Positions 56,434 through 64,000 are shown, numbered from the stretch's first letter. The stretch: 64,000 nucleotides of DNA from JAGWBJ01 sp034423015 (GCA_034423015.1 DAOUJG010000045.1:1-64000), one strand, 5' to 3'. A program made the numbers and translations. The notes: generated by a model from the sequence alone, not told the origin.

Positions 56434-57378
56434 CTAGCGCTTCCTGAGCAGCTTCTTGAGGCTCTTGGGCTCCCTGGGTGGGTCCATGTACTGTCCCCGG
56501 ATGGTGTAGGCGACCTCGGACACGTACAGGTCGCCGCGGGAGTCCACGGCGACGCCGTGGGGAGCGATGAACTGGCCGGGCCCCTCGCCCTCCTCCTCGT
56601 CGCCGAACCGCTCCAACAGCTTCCCCTCCAGGTCGTAGACTCCCACCCTGTGCCCCAGCCCGGGGGCGTCGTCGACGCCCCCCATGCCGTTCAGCTCGCC
56701 GACGAACACCATGCCGTCCCGGAGGACCATGGCGTCGGGACGGTGGATGTTGCTCCACATGGTGATGAACTTGCCCTGCGCGTCGAACACCTGCACCCTG
56801 TGGGCCTCCCGGTCCGCCACCAGCACCCGGTCCTTGGCGTCCACGGCGATGTTGTGGGGACGGATGAACTGGCCGGCGTCGATGCCGGGGCTGCCCCAGG
56901 AGAGCTTGTACTCCCCCGTCGCCGAGTAGACGTGTATGCGGGAGTTGCCGTAGCCGTCGGAGACGTACACGTCCCCGTTGCTGGGCATGATCGCCGCCGA
57001 CGTGGGTCGGTTGAAGGGCTCCCCGCTCCACTTGGGCGCGGGGTTGTTCCTCTCGCCGATCTCCATCAGCTTCTCGCCCTGGGCGCTGAACTTCTGGATC
57101 GTGTGTATCCCGTCGTCGGCCACCAGCACCGAGTCGTCGTGGGCGATGTACAGGCCGTGGGTCCGGTTGCTGAACAGGCCCTCGCCAAAGGAGCGGAGGA
57201 AGTTACCATCCCGGTCGAACACGATGATGGGGTGCTCTCCCCGGGTCAGTACGTACACGTTGTCCTGGGAGTCCACGGCCACGCCGGGGCACTCGTGAAG
57301 GCTCCAGCCCTCGGGCAGCTTCTCCCACTCTTCCAGGGGTTGAAACGTCAGGTCGCCGCTTCCCACGGTTACGGTCAT
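56434..57378 (-). CDS. NHL-repeat six-bladed beta-propeller protein
   Basis: A 314-residue propeller built of NHL repeats: PGVAVDSQDNVYVLTRGEHP, THGLYIAHDDSVLVADDG, RPTSAAIMPSNGDVYVSDGYG, RPHNIAVDAKDRVLVADREA, and APHGVAVDSRGDLYVSEVAY, each followed by a xxV.VFD strand. It resembles the peptidyl-alpha-hydroxyglycine lyase-like/SMP-30 type propellers abundant in SAR202. There is no signal peptide. The C-terminal 25 residues are basic (PKSLKKLLRKR). No enzymatic residues are assigned with confidence. It has its own strong promoter 60 bases upstream. Confidence 0.87.
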   Translation of the reverse strand: MTVTVGSGDLTFQPLEEWEKLPEGWSLHECPGVAVDSQDNVYVLTRGEHPIIVFDRDGNFLRSFGEGLFSNRTHGLYIAHDDSVLVADDGIHTIQKFSAQGEKLMEIGERNNPAPKWSGEPFNRPTSAAIMPSNGDVYVSDGYGNSRIHVYSATGEYKLSWGSPGIDAGQFIRPHNIAVDAKDRVLVADREAHRVQVFDAQGKFITMWSNIHRPDAMVLRDGMVFVGELNGMGGVDDAPGLGHRVGVYDLEGKLLERFGDEEEGEGPGQFIAPHGVAVDSRGDLYVSEVAYTIRGQYMDPPREPKSLKKLLRKR

Positions 57379-57438
57379 GGCGCGTCCCTCCGGGATTCAG
57401 TTGGCTGTAGGCGAGCAAGGTCTGGCCCGCCCGGAGCC

Positions 57439-57467
57439 ACTATATAAGCTCGCCTGGAATGGGTCAA
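57439..57467 (-). promoter_or_regulatory. Sigma70-type promoter of the NHL gene
   Basis: Minus strand: TTGACC (57462-57467), a 17-base spacer, and TATAGT (57439-57444), about 60 bases before the start codon at 57378. Confidence 0.82.
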
Positions 57468-57563
57468 GGCCCTCGGAGGGAGAGGGGGCGCGGCCAACCC
57501 GCGGCGGGCCGTGTGTTACCATTGGGCCTGCGGTCCGGCGTCGCGGAACCCGGTGGAGGTCCG

Positions 57564-58883
57564 ATGACAAGTCAGGGGCAGGGAAAACGCCCGAGGGTCT
57601 TCTACGGGTGGTGGCTGGTGGCCCTCACCGGCCTGATCATGTCCCTGAGCAGCGTCCCCCTGTTCCACGCCCTGGGAGTCTGGAGCGTGGCGCTGGAGCG
57701 CCAGTTCCAGTGGAGCCGCACCCAGCTATCCTTCGCCTTCGTGCTCAGCCGGGCCGAGGCGGGGTTCCTGGGGCCGCTGGAGGGGTACCTCAGCGACCGG
57801 CTCGGCACCCGGCGCATGGTGCTCATAGGCCTCTCCATCCTGGGGCCGGGGTACTTCCTCTTCGGCCAGACGCACGCCCTGTGGATGTTCTACCTCACCT
57901 ACGTCATCATGTCCTTTGGCAACGGGCTCGGCAGCTGGATTCCCATGGTCACCGCGCTGAACAACTGGTTCCTGCGCAGGCGGTCCACGGCGGTGGCGTG
58001 GGCCAACGTGGGCAACCGCCTGGGAGCCCTGGTGCTGGTCCCCGCCATCGCGTGGGCTGTAAACCCCGACGCCGACCGGCTGGGCTGGCAGGTGACCGCC
58101 TCCATCCTGGGGGGCGTCGTCCTCGCCCTGGCACTTCCCCTCTACCTGGTGATACGGAACCGGCCCGAGGAGTACGGCCAGCATCCCGACGGCGTCCCCG
58201 GCCCGGAGGCGACCGCCGCCGGCTCCACCGCAGCCCCGTCCTCCCCATCCCAGGGCCAGGACACCGGCCTGACGGCCAGGGAGGCCCTCAGGACCCCCGC
58301 CTTCTGGCTGGTCAGCTTCGGCCACGCCTTCACCGTCGCCCTTCTGGTGACCCTGTCCGCCCACCTGGCCCTCATGCTCACCGACGAGGAGTTCGGACTC
58401 TCCCTGCAGACCGCCGCCTGGGTCATAACCACCTACATCGCCACCTCCATGGTGTGCCACCCCATAGGCGGATACATAGGGGACCGTATGCCCAAGAGCT
58501 GGGCCATCTTCGTCTCCTCGGTAATCCAGGCCGCGTCGGTGTTTGCCATTACGTTAACCCACACCGCGCCCATGGCCTTCCTGTTCGCCGTCGTCTTTGG
58601 GATCGGGGACGGCGGGCGCAACCCGTTGACCCTGGCCATCAGGGGGGACTACTTCGGCCGGAAGGCCTATGCGACCATCCTCGGCATGTCCCAGATTCCC
58701 ATGAACATCACCATCCTGATGGCGCCCCTCCTGGTGGGCGTATACCGGGACGTGTGGGGAAGCTACAACCCGCCCTTCCTCGCCGTGGCCGCCGTATCGG
58801 TCCTGGGCGGCCTCATGTTCCTCTTCTCCAAGAATCCCATGGCCCAGAGGTCCCGCTCCCCCGGCACGGCGCCCGGCGACTAG
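57564..58883 (+). CDS. Major facilitator superfamily transporter
   Basis: A 439-residue inner-membrane transporter with about 12 predicted transmembrane helices, divided into two sets of six by a cytoplasmic loop (about residues 205-245, Pro/Ser/Gln-rich). FYGWWLVALTGLIM at residues 13-26 starts helix 1, and SDRLGTRRMVLIG near 90 is the loop 2-3 MFS signature. The pattern (FYGWW start, paired loops) resembles the oxalate:formate/monocarboxylate (OFA/MCT) groups. The start is the ATG at 57564 after GGAGG; an open frame upstream is not used. Substrate unknown; an organic anion is likely by family. Confidence 0.88.
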   Translation: MTSQGQGKRPRVFYGWWLVALTGLIMSLSSVPLFHALGVWSVALERQFQWSRTQLSFAFVLSRAEAGFLGPLEGYLSDRLGTRRMVLIGLSILGPGYFLFGQTHALWMFYLTYVIMSFGNGLGSWIPMVTALNNWFLRRRSTAVAWANVGNRLGALVLVPAIAWAVNPDADRLGWQVTASILGGVVLALALPLYLVIRNRPEEYGQHPDGVPGPEATAAGSTAAPSSPSQGQDTGLTAREALRTPAFWLVSFGHAFTVALLVTLSAHLALMLTDEEFGLSLQTAAWVITTYIATSMVCHPIGGYIGDRMPKSWAIFVSSVIQAASVFAITLTHTAPMAFLFAVVFGIGDGGRNPLTLAIRGDYFGRKAYATILGMSQIPMNITILMAPLLVGVYRDVWGSYNPPFLAVAAVSVLGGLMFLFSKNPMAQRSRSPGTAPGD

Positions 58884-58959
58884 CGGCCGGCGACTGGCCC
58901 CATGGTCCCCGCTCTCGGCGGTAGAGGGTCAGGGTGAGGGCGGCCCTGGCGCCACCCGC

Positions 58960-58988
58960 TGGACGCTGGCCCATACCTCGGATATCAT
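58960..58988 (+). promoter_or_regulatory. Possible promoter of the cyclophilin-like gene
   Basis: TGGACG at 58960-58965, a 17-base spacer, and TATCAT at 58983-58988, about 45 bases upstream of the ATG at 59034. Each element has one or two mismatches. Confidence 0.6.
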
Positions 58989-59033
58989 GCCCTTGTCCAC
59001 TGGCTGCACTCGACTGATACGGAGGGCTTACGG

Positions 59034-59417
59034 ATGTCCAGCAATGCACCCCTCAGGGTCCACATCGACGCCGGTGTCGTGGCGATGGAGGCCGAGCTGA
59101 ACGACACCGAGACCGCCCGGGCCATATGGGACGCCCTCCCCTTCGGGGCGCGGGGCAACACCTGGGGGGACGAGATATACTTCGGCATACCCGTCGCGAA
59201 GGATCTGGAGAAGGGCCAGGACACCGTGGATCTGGGCGACCTGGGCTACTGGCCTCCCGGCAAGGCCTTCTGCATATTCTTCGGCCCAACCCCCGCCAGC
59301 CAGGGCGACGAGATCCGCCCCGCCAGCGCCGTCACGGTGGTCGGCAAGCTCCTGGGCGACCCCACCTTGTTCAAGCAGGTGCCCTCGGGGCAGCAGGTAA
59401 CCATCAGCGCCTCCTGA
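59034..59417 (+). CDS. Cyclophilin-like fold protein
   Basis: A 127-residue single-domain protein of the cyclophilin-like (Cyclophil_like, TM1367-type) family. The pattern ETARAIWDALPFGARGNTWGDEIYFGIP at about 26-53 and DLGDLGYWPPGKAFCIFFGPTPAS (near 67-90) is characteristic, with a final AVTVVGKLLGDP strand. These proteins share the cyclophilin barrel but lack the catalytic arginine of prolyl isomerases, and their activity is unknown. The start is the ATG at 59034 after ACGGAGGG. It is followed by a strong hairpin and a separate promoter, so it is monocistronic. Confidence 0.85.
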   Translation: MSSNAPLRVHIDAGVVAMEAELNDTETARAIWDALPFGARGNTWGDEIYFGIPVAKDLEKGQDTVDLGDLGYWPPGKAFCIFFGPTPASQGDEIRPASAVTVVGKLLGDPTLFKQVPSGQQVTISAS

Positions 59418-59420
59418 GAA

Positions 59421-59441
59421 GGGGCCGGCGCCCCCGGCCCC
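59421..59441 (+). terminator. Terminator-like hairpin after the cyclophilin-like gene
   Basis: GGGGCCGG (59421-59428), loop CGCCC, CCGGCCCC (59434-59441): a perfect 8-base-pair GC stem starting four bases after the stop codon at 59417. No T-tract follows, so termination may need a factor. Confidence 0.6.
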
Positions 59442-59453
59442 GCCATCCGCTTA

Positions 59454-59482
59454 TTGACTGCCCGGCCTGGGGTTTCTATATT
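59454..59482 (+). promoter_or_regulatory. Sigma70-type promoter of comM
   Basis: TTGACT (59454-59459), a 17-base spacer, and TATATT (59477-59482), about 33 bases upstream of the ATG at 59515. Confidence 0.85.
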
Positions 59483-59514
59483 GGTTACGGAATCCGGTGG
59501 ACGCGGGAGGCCCC

Positions 59515-61038
59515 ATGCTGGCCACGGTCAGTACCTGCGCCGTCGAAGGGCTCGACGGCTACATCGTCTCGGTGGAGGTGGACATCTCCCCGGGCCTCCC
59601 CTCCTTCTCCATAGTGGGCCTGCCCGACACCGCCGTCCAGGAGGCCAGGGAACGGGTCAGGGCGGCCATCCGGAACTCGGGCTGCGAGTTTCCCATGCGC
59701 CGCATCACCGTGAACCTGGCGCCCGCGGACACCCGCAAGGCGGGCCCCTCCTACGACCTGCCCATCGCCCTGGGCATCCTGCTCTCTTCGGGCCAGCTCT
59801 CCGGCGCTCCCGACTCGGCCCTCTTCCTGGGCGAGCTTTCCCTGGACGGAGGGCTCCGTCACACCGGCGGCATCCTGCCCATGGTGTCCGTGGCCAGGGA
59901 CCGGGACTTCGACTCGGTCTTCGTCCCCGCCGTAGACTCCAGGGAGGCGGCGTTGGTGAAAGGCATCGACGTGATGCCGACGGCCAACCTGTCGGACCTG
60001 CTGGGCCACTTCCGGGGCGAGGCGCCCATGAGTCCCGTGGACAAGCCCGGCCTCCGGCTGACCGACGAGGAGCCGGACCACGCCGGCACCGACCTCTCCC
60101 ACATCCGCGGCCAGGATAACGCCAAACGCGCCCTGGAGGTGGCGGCGGCGGGGGGGCACAACCTCCTGATGAGCGGGCCCCCCGGCAGCGGCAAGACCCT
60201 CCTGGCGAGGGCCATGCCGTCGATACTGCCCCGGATGACCGCCGAGGAGGCGCTGGAGGTCACGAAGATATACAGCGTGGGGGGCCTATTGCCCATCGAC
60301 AGGCCCCTGATGGCCCGGCGGCCCTTTCGCTCCCCCCACTACACCATCTCCAACGCCGGCCTGGTCGGCGGGGGGAGGCTGCCCCGGCCCGGGGAGATCA
60401 CCCTCAGCCACCGGGGCGTCCTCTTCCTCGACGAGCTGCCCGAGTTCGGCCACTCCGCGTTGGAGTCCCTGCGCCAGCCCATGGAGGACAAGATGGTCAC
60501 CATCAGCCGCGTCGGGGGGTCGATGTCTTATCCGGCCAACTTCTCCCTCATAGGGGCCATGAACCCCTGTCCTTGCGGCTACAACAACCACCCCACCAGG
60601 GCCTGCGTATGCTCGCCCGGGGCGGTGGCCAGGTACCAGAAGCGCATCAGCGGGCCGCTCCTGGACAGGATCGACATCTTCATCGAGGTCCCCCCGGTGG
60701 AGTACGAGAAGCTGGTAACCGAGGGCGCTGAGGACGGCTCCACCCAGGTGCGCCGCCGGGTGGAGGACGCCCGGGACCTGCAGCGCTCCCGGTTCCAGGG
60801 CACTCAGCTGGCCAGCAACTCGGAGATGGGGCCCGAGGAAGTGTGGAGCTTCTGCCAGGCAGAGGAGAACGCCACGGGCCTCCTCCAGCTGGCGATGAAG
60901 CAACTCGACCTGTCGGCCCGGGGGTTCCACCGGATACTGAAGCTCTCCCGCACCATCGCCGACCTGGCGGGCTCCGCTGCCATCAACGTCGATCACGTGG
61001 GCGAGGCCCTCAACTACCGGCCCAGGGGGATGGGCTAG
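59515..61038 (+). CDS. comM: YifB/ComM family AAA ATPase (Mg-chelatase-like)
   Basis: Hexameric helicase-like ATPase, which in naturally transformable bacteria promotes branch migration after DNA uptake. The N-terminal Lon-like domain (SFSIVGLPDTAVQEARERV) and the central AAA+ module with GPPGSGKT near 222-229, the Walker B VLFLDELPEF and MNPCPCGYNN are present. The C-terminal Mg-chelatase-type helical domain ends YRPRGMG. The ATG at 59515 is preceded by GGGAGG and gives MLATVSTCAVEG, the standard start; the GTG at 59497 adds six residues. Length 507. Whether this organism is naturally competent cannot be judged here. Confidence 0.93.
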   Translation: MLATVSTCAVEGLDGYIVSVEVDISPGLPSFSIVGLPDTAVQEARERVRAAIRNSGCEFPMRRITVNLAPADTRKAGPSYDLPIALGILLSSGQLSGAPDSALFLGELSLDGGLRHTGGILPMVSVARDRDFDSVFVPAVDSREAALVKGIDVMPTANLSDLLGHFRGEAPMSPVDKPGLRLTDEEPDHAGTDLSHIRGQDNAKRALEVAAAGGHNLLMSGPPGSGKTLLARAMPSILPRMTAEEALEVTKIYSVGGLLPIDRPLMARRPFRSPHYTISNAGLVGGGRLPRPGEITLSHRGVLFLDELPEFGHSALESLRQPMEDKMVTISRVGGSMSYPANFSLIGAMNPCPCGYNNHPTRACVCSPGAVARYQKRISGPLLDRIDIFIEVPPVEYEKLVTEGAEDGSTQVRRRVEDARDLQRSRFQGTQLASNSEMGPEEVWSFCQAEENATGLLQLAMKQLDLSARGFHRILKLSRTIADLAGSAAINVDHVGEALNYRPRGMG

Positions 61039-61050
61039 GGCGCCCTAGCC
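61033..61050. terminator. 18-base palindrome spanning two convergent stop codons
   Basis: GGCTAGGGCGCCCTAGCC is a perfect palindrome. It contains the comM stop (TAG, 61036-61038) and, on the other strand, the xth stop (61045-61047). As RNA it could form a hairpin in either direction, although a loop would open part of the stem. It is the only separation between the genes, so it probably acts as a bidirectional boundary. Confidence 0.6.
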
Positions 61051-61860
61051 AACAGGCCCGGGTTTCGGTAACGTTATGTCAAGCACGATGGGGCAGTGGT
61101 CCGAGCCCATCACCTCGGGAAGGATGCCCGCCCCGGTAACGCTGGGGGCCAGCGACCCGCTCACGAAGAAATAGTCTATCCTCCAGCCCACGTTGCGCTC
61201 CCTGGCGGCGGTCATCGTGTCCCAGTAGGTGTACTGCCCAGGCTGGTCGTTGAACATCCTGAGGGTGTCGACGAAGCCCTCTTGCAGAAGCCTGTCGATC
61301 CACATCCGCTCCTCGGGCAGGAACCCCGACAGGCGTGAGTTCTGCTTCGGGCGGGCCAGGTCTATCTCCTTGTGGGCCGTGTTTACGTCGCCGCAGATGA
61401 CCACGTGCCGTCCCTGGGCCGTCAGCCCGCAGACGTACTCTAGGAACGCGTCGTAGAACTCCATCTTGTATCTCAGACGGTCCCGGGAGGAACGGCCGTT
61501 GGGGAAGTAGCTGTTCAGCAGCACGAAGTCCCCGTAGTCCGCGACTATGGTCCGGCCCTCCCGGTCGAACTCCTCCACGCCGAAGCCTCGGGCCACGCTC
61601 CCCGGCTCGGTCCTGGAGTAGAGGGCGGCGCCACTGTACCCCTTGCGCTCGGGGAAGGCGAAGTAGGCCGAGTAGCCGCCCACGTTCAGCAGCTCCTCGG
61701 GGACCTGCCCGTCGGACACCTTGGTCTCCTGTAGGCACAGGACGTCGGGAGCGGCCCCGGCCATCCATTCCAGGAAGCCCTTCTTGTGGACCGCCCTCAG
61801 GCCGTTGACGTTCCACGACATGAGCCGCAGGGTCCTGCCGTCGCCGTCCACCACGCTCAC
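61045..61860 (-). CDS. xth: Exodeoxyribonuclease III
   Basis: Mg-dependent AP endonuclease/3'-5' exonuclease of base-excision repair. Motifs: SWNVNGLRAV near 15-24, LQETKVSD near 43-50, the ICGDVNTAHKEIDLA region with the catalytic aspartate, and the C-terminal GSDHCPIVLDI with the catalytic Asp-His pair. The 271-residue protein is standard. It starts at GTG 61860, overlapping the DUF2277 stop as GTGA, so the two are translationally coupled. Confident family; whether it is XthA or an ExoA-type cannot be fixed. Confidence 0.94.
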   Translation of the reverse strand: MSVVDGDGRTLRLMSWNVNGLRAVHKKGFLEWMAGAAPDVLCLQETKVSDGQVPEELLNVGGYSAYFAFPERKGYSGAALYSRTEPGSVARGFGVEEFDREGRTIVADYGDFVLLNSYFPNGRSSRDRLRYKMEFYDAFLEYVCGLTAQGRHVVICGDVNTAHKEIDLARPKQNSRLSGFLPEERMWIDRLLQEGFVDTLRMFNDQPGQYTYWDTMTAARERNVGWRIDYFFVSGSLAPSVTGAGILPEVMGSDHCPIVLDITLPKPGPVG

Positions 61861-62078
61861 CTCCCCTGTCCCGGCCGGGCGTATGGCCTCAACGACTCCA
61901 GGAGGCGGCGGCAGGCGTCGGAGACCTCGTCGACGGCGTCGTCGAAGGCCTCCTCGTTCGCCCGGGAGGGGGCCCGGTAGCCGCTGATCTTCCTCACGAA
62001 TTGCAGGGCCGCGGCCCGGACCTCCTCGTCAGTCGCGGGGTCCCCGGCCCGCCTCAAGGTCTTGATGCTTCTACACAT
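61857..62078 (-). CDS. DUF2277 family protein
   Basis: A 73-residue protein beginning MCRSIKTLRRAGDPATDEEV and including AAALQFVRKISGYRAPSRANEEAF, which are diagnostic for DUF2277. No function is known for the family. The start ATG at 62078 has GGAGGG seven bases upstream; the frame stays open to 62132 but that part holds the promoter. It is translationally coupled to xth, so a link to DNA repair is possible by context. The middle is basic and could contact DNA or RNA; this is speculation. Confidence 0.88.
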   Translation of the reverse strand: MCRSIKTLRRAGDPATDEEVRAAALQFVRKISGYRAPSRANEEAFDDAVDEVSDACRRLLESLRPYARPGQGR

Positions 62079-62110
62079 GGCAACGTCCCTCCAGGGGGTA
62101 TGACACGGGC

Positions 62111-62139
62111 AGTATAGGCCCGCATCCGCCACCGTTCAA
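62111..62139 (-). promoter_or_regulatory. Sigma70-type promoter of the DUF2277-xth operon
   Basis: Minus strand: TTGAAC (62134-62139), a 17-base spacer, and TATACT (62111-62116), about 33 bases before the start at 62078. It is back-to-back with the promoter at 62181-62209. Confidence 0.82.
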
Positions 62140-62180
62140 GCGCCCCTGTTCAACCACCAAGAGGCGGCCCGGCCCCTCGC

Positions 62181-62209
62181 TTGACTGGCCTCACGGGCCG
62201 ATATAGACT
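62181..62209 (+). promoter_or_regulatory. Sigma70-type promoter of the MBL-fold gene
   Basis: TTGACT (62181-62186), a 17-base spacer, and TAGACT (62204-62209), about 39 bases upstream of the GTG start at 62248. Confidence 0.85.
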
Positions 62210-62247
62210 GCCGGTGACGCGGGGGACTCGGTGTAAGGAGGCCAGCC

Positions 62248-63108
62248 GTGGGAAGCTTCAGAATGCAGGTCGGCAACGCGGAGATACTGGCCCTCTCGGA
62301 CATGAACGTCGGCATGGACGCTCCCATGCAGGAGCTGTGGCCCGAAGTCCCCCCCGACGCCTGGAAGGCCTACTCGGAGCTGTACCCCGGGGCCTTCGAC
62401 GGAGACCGCATGCGCCTGGAGGTCGCTTGCTACCTGGTGCAGTCCCAGGGGAAGACGATCCTCATCGACACCGGGTTCGGCGCCGGCCCCGTCAAGGCCA
62501 TCGGCGGCCGGCGCGGCGAGCTGATGCTGGACCTGGCCACGCGAAGGGTCACGGCCGACGACGTCGACGTCGTGTTTCTCTCCCACCTGCACCTGGACCA
62601 CGTGGGCTGGAACACGATTCGGCGTGGCGACGGCTGGGTCCCGACCTTCCCCAACGCCCGCTACGTATGCCACGAGGCCGACCTTGAGCACTTCCGAAGG
62701 GAGGAGGTCCAGGCGGCCCAAACGTACCGTTTCATGTACATGTTCGTGGACCCGCTGGACGAGCAGGGCCTCCTGGACACCGTCTCCGGGGACTTCGACA
62801 TTACCGACGAGGTGAAGGCCGTCCACACCCCGGGCCACACCCCCGGCCACATGAGCGTCCTGGTCACCTCCGGCGGCGAACGCGCCAACATCCAGGGAGA
62901 CGTGCTCATACATCCGGCACAGGTGACCGAGGAGGGCTGGAACTCCCGTTTCGACGTCGACTGGGACACGGCCACCGCCACCCGCCGCAAGCTGCTGGAC
63001 CAGGTCGAGGCGGAGGACGCCACCGTCGTATCGTGTCACTTTCCCCTGCCCGGATTCGGGCGGATTGTCCGCTCCCAGGGCAAGCGTTACTGGCAGACGG
63101 GCCTGTAG
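62248..63108 (+). CDS. MBL-fold metallo-hydrolase
   Basis: A 286-residue metallo-beta-lactamase-fold hydrolase. The metal motif HLHLDH lies at residues 113-118 (ligands His113, His115, Asp117, His118). Further ligands are in the HTPGHTPGH loop (near 193-201), a typical GDVLIHP strand with the bridging Asp, and SCHFPLPG at the end. This pattern is common to lactonases and other hydrolases such as N-acyl homoserine lactonase-like enzymes, but the substrate is unknown. It starts at GTG 62248 after AAGGAGG. The M20 gene begins 12 bases later and is probably co-transcribed. Confidence 0.9.
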   Translation: MGSFRMQVGNAEILALSDMNVGMDAPMQELWPEVPPDAWKAYSELYPGAFDGDRMRLEVACYLVQSQGKTILIDTGFGAGPVKAIGGRRGELMLDLATRRVTADDVDVVFLSHLHLDHVGWNTIRRGDGWVPTFPNARYVCHEADLEHFRREEVQAAQTYRFMYMFVDPLDEQGLLDTVSGDFDITDEVKAVHTPGHTPGHMSVLVTSGGERANIQGDVLIHPAQVTEEGWNSRFDVDWDTATATRRKLLDQVEAEDATVVSCHFPLPGFGRIVRSQGKRYWQTGL

Positions 63109-63119
63109 GGAGGTTAGCC

Positions 63120-64000
63120 ATGGCGACAGCCGACCCCCGGGCGGTGCTCGACGCCTTCGACCGGGACGCCATGCTGGAGGTCGCCCAGCAGCTCATCCGG
63201 ATCCCCAGCTTCAAGACCGAAGAGACCGAAGTCGCCCGCTACATCGCCGGCCTTCTGGAGCAACGCGGCTACGACGTGCAGCTCCAGGAAGTGGAGCCAT
63301 GCAGGTTCCAGACCATTGCCATCCTCAGGGGCACGGGCGGCGGGAAGTCCCTGATGCTCAACGGCCACATCGACATCGACCCCCTGGCCATGGGCTGGAA
63401 GCGCGACCCGTGGACCCCCAGTATCGAGGGGGACCGCCTGTACGGCGGCGGCATCCGGAACATGAAGGCGGGCGTCGCCTCCCTGATTGAGGCCGCGGAG
63501 TGCGTACGCCGCTCGGGTGTGGGGCTCAAGGGCGACCTGGTGCTGGCCTTCGTGGTCGGGGAGCTTCAGGGAGGCGTGGGCACGACCTACCTGTGCCAGC
63601 ACGGCCCGTTGACGGACATGGCAGTGGTGCCCGAGCCCTTCGGGGCCGACAACGTGGTGACAGTCAGCGCCGGCGTGGTGGAGCTGGCCGTGCACACCAT
63701 CGGCAACTCCAGGCACATCAGCCGTATGGAGGAGGCCGTGGACGCCATCGGGATGATGCTCCTGGCCATCCCCGCCATCAAGGGCGTGCGGTTCACCCAC
63801 ACCCCCAGGGCCGACCTCCCCGCCCTGCCCCGGGTCAACGTCGGCACCATCATCGGCGGCCGGGGCAGGGACTACGACCTCCGAGGCCCCAACTTCGTCT
63901 CCGACTTCTGCACGGTCATCGTGGACGTGCGCTACCTGCCCGGCATGACCTCCGCCTCCGTCAAGGCCGACATCACCGCGGCGCTGGACGCGCTGAAGGA
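63120..64000 (+). CDS. M20 family metallopeptidase, 3' end cut by the window edge
   Basis: N-terminal 293 residues of an ArgE/DapE/ACY1-like peptidase. The first metal motif NGHIDIDP is at 81-88 (His83, Asp85). Where the family has a bridging aspartate (GxxDMKGG), this protein has GIRNMKAG (111-118), with Asn114. The Glu-Glu pair (normally DEE) reads VGELQGG, with only one glutamate (148). The dimerisation domain follows (GVVELAVHTIGNSRHIS, then RVNVGTIIGG). These substitutions suggest altered metal binding and possibly loss of a second metal, though the same form may be normal for a subfamily. The start is the ATG at 63120 with GGGAGG eight bases upstream. Confidence 0.85.
   Translation, partial: MATADPRAVLDAFDRDAMLEVAQQLIRIPSFKTEETEVARYIAGLLEQRGYDVQLQEVEPCRFQTIAILRGTGGGKSLMLNGHIDIDPLAMGWKRDPWTPSIEGDRLYGGGIRNMKAGVASLIEAAECVRRSGVGLKGDLVLAFVVGELQGGVGTTYLCQHGPLTDMAVVPEPFGADNVVTVSAGVVELAVHTIGNSRHISRMEEAVDAIGMMLLAIPAIKGVRFTHTPRADLPALPRVNVGTIIGGRGRDYDLRGPNFVSDFCTVIVDVRYLPGMTSASVKADITAALDALK

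Noticed and set aside
53805..56447. An 880-codon open frame on the plus strand
   Set aside because: It runs antisense to the thiolase-side/HMGCS-DUF35 genes and through the cyclase gene in another frame; low-complexity Arg/Gly/His-rich translation and no motifs. It is a shadow of GC-rich coding DNA.

Overview
The window is a dense, GC-rich bacterial chromosome segment with short intergenic gaps, many 4-base start/stop overlaps and standard sigma70-type promoters. The gene content suggests Chloroflexota, probably a Dehalococcoidia/SAR202-type lineage. It combines an archaeal-type phosphoglycerate mutase, LL-diaminopimelate aminotransferase, an HMG-CoA-synthase-like protein fused to DUF35, a PurS/PurE-type purine cluster, DUF3105, DUF2277, and an accessory set of CaiB, MaoC, SDR, NHL, BNR, amidohydrolase and cyclase genes. 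This placement is inferred from gene content; no 16S or ribosomal gene is present.

Layout. 1-2.6 kb: transposase remnant, amidohydrolase, a DUF433/DUF5615 toxin-antitoxin pair whose toxin is frameshifted, and a small unknown gene. 2.7-7.5 kb (minus): lipA-gmk-aroA-tyrA and an unknown TIM-barrel-like protein. 7.5-14.1 kb (plus): a GatC-like/amidase pair, a 2-oxoacid dehydrogenase E1alpha-E1beta-E2 operon, and lipB. 14.1-19.2 kb: gamma-glutamyltransferase facing a CaiB-type CoA transferase, a BNR propeller and a PIG-L deacetylase. 19.3-22.8 kb: cysteinyl-tRNA synthetase fused to a family-2 glycosyltransferase, divergent from a zinc-ribbon coiled-coil gene and the RNase P RNA gene. 22.8-28.7 kb: a two-subunit TPP decarboxylase (ComDE-like), a PHP-domain protein, two hot-dog dehydratases, birA, an RHH antitoxin and two SDR genes, the second degenerate. 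28.9-35.3 kb: histidine operon (hisZ-like, hisG, a phospholipase-C-fold gene, hisD, hisC, hisB). 35.3-42.9 kb (minus): guaA-purD-purE-HAD phosphatase-purB-purC-DUF3105-purS. 43-52.6 kb (plus): tsaC-like, rpiB, polyprenyl-synthetase-like, pgk-apgM-tpiA, miaA, dapF, dapL, hflX. 52.7-64 kb: thiolase plus HMGCS/DUF35 fusion, cyclase, NHL protein, MFS transporter, cyclophilin-like protein, comM, xth, DUF2277, an MBL hydrolase and a truncated M20 peptidase.

How the genes work together. lipA and lipB supply lipoate for the E2 subunit encoded beside lipB. gmk, guaA and the pur genes cover much of purine synthesis. pgk-apgM-tpiA gives three consecutive lower-glycolytic steps, and dapL-dapF two consecutive steps of diaminopimelate synthesis. 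The accessory genes look like acyl-CoA and organic-acid catabolism.

Most notable: the CysRS-glycosyltransferase fusion, a degenerate SDR beside an intact one, a polyprenyl synthetase homologue with altered Asp-rich motifs, a MaoC protein with a strongly acidic tail, and short imperfect tandem duplications in several intergenic gaps, often close to start codons. No tRNA, rRNA or CRISPR was seen. Only two stretches over 300 bases lack a protein gene: 7469-7824 (promoters and a dyad, otherwise nothing recognised) and 22336-22833 (rnpB).
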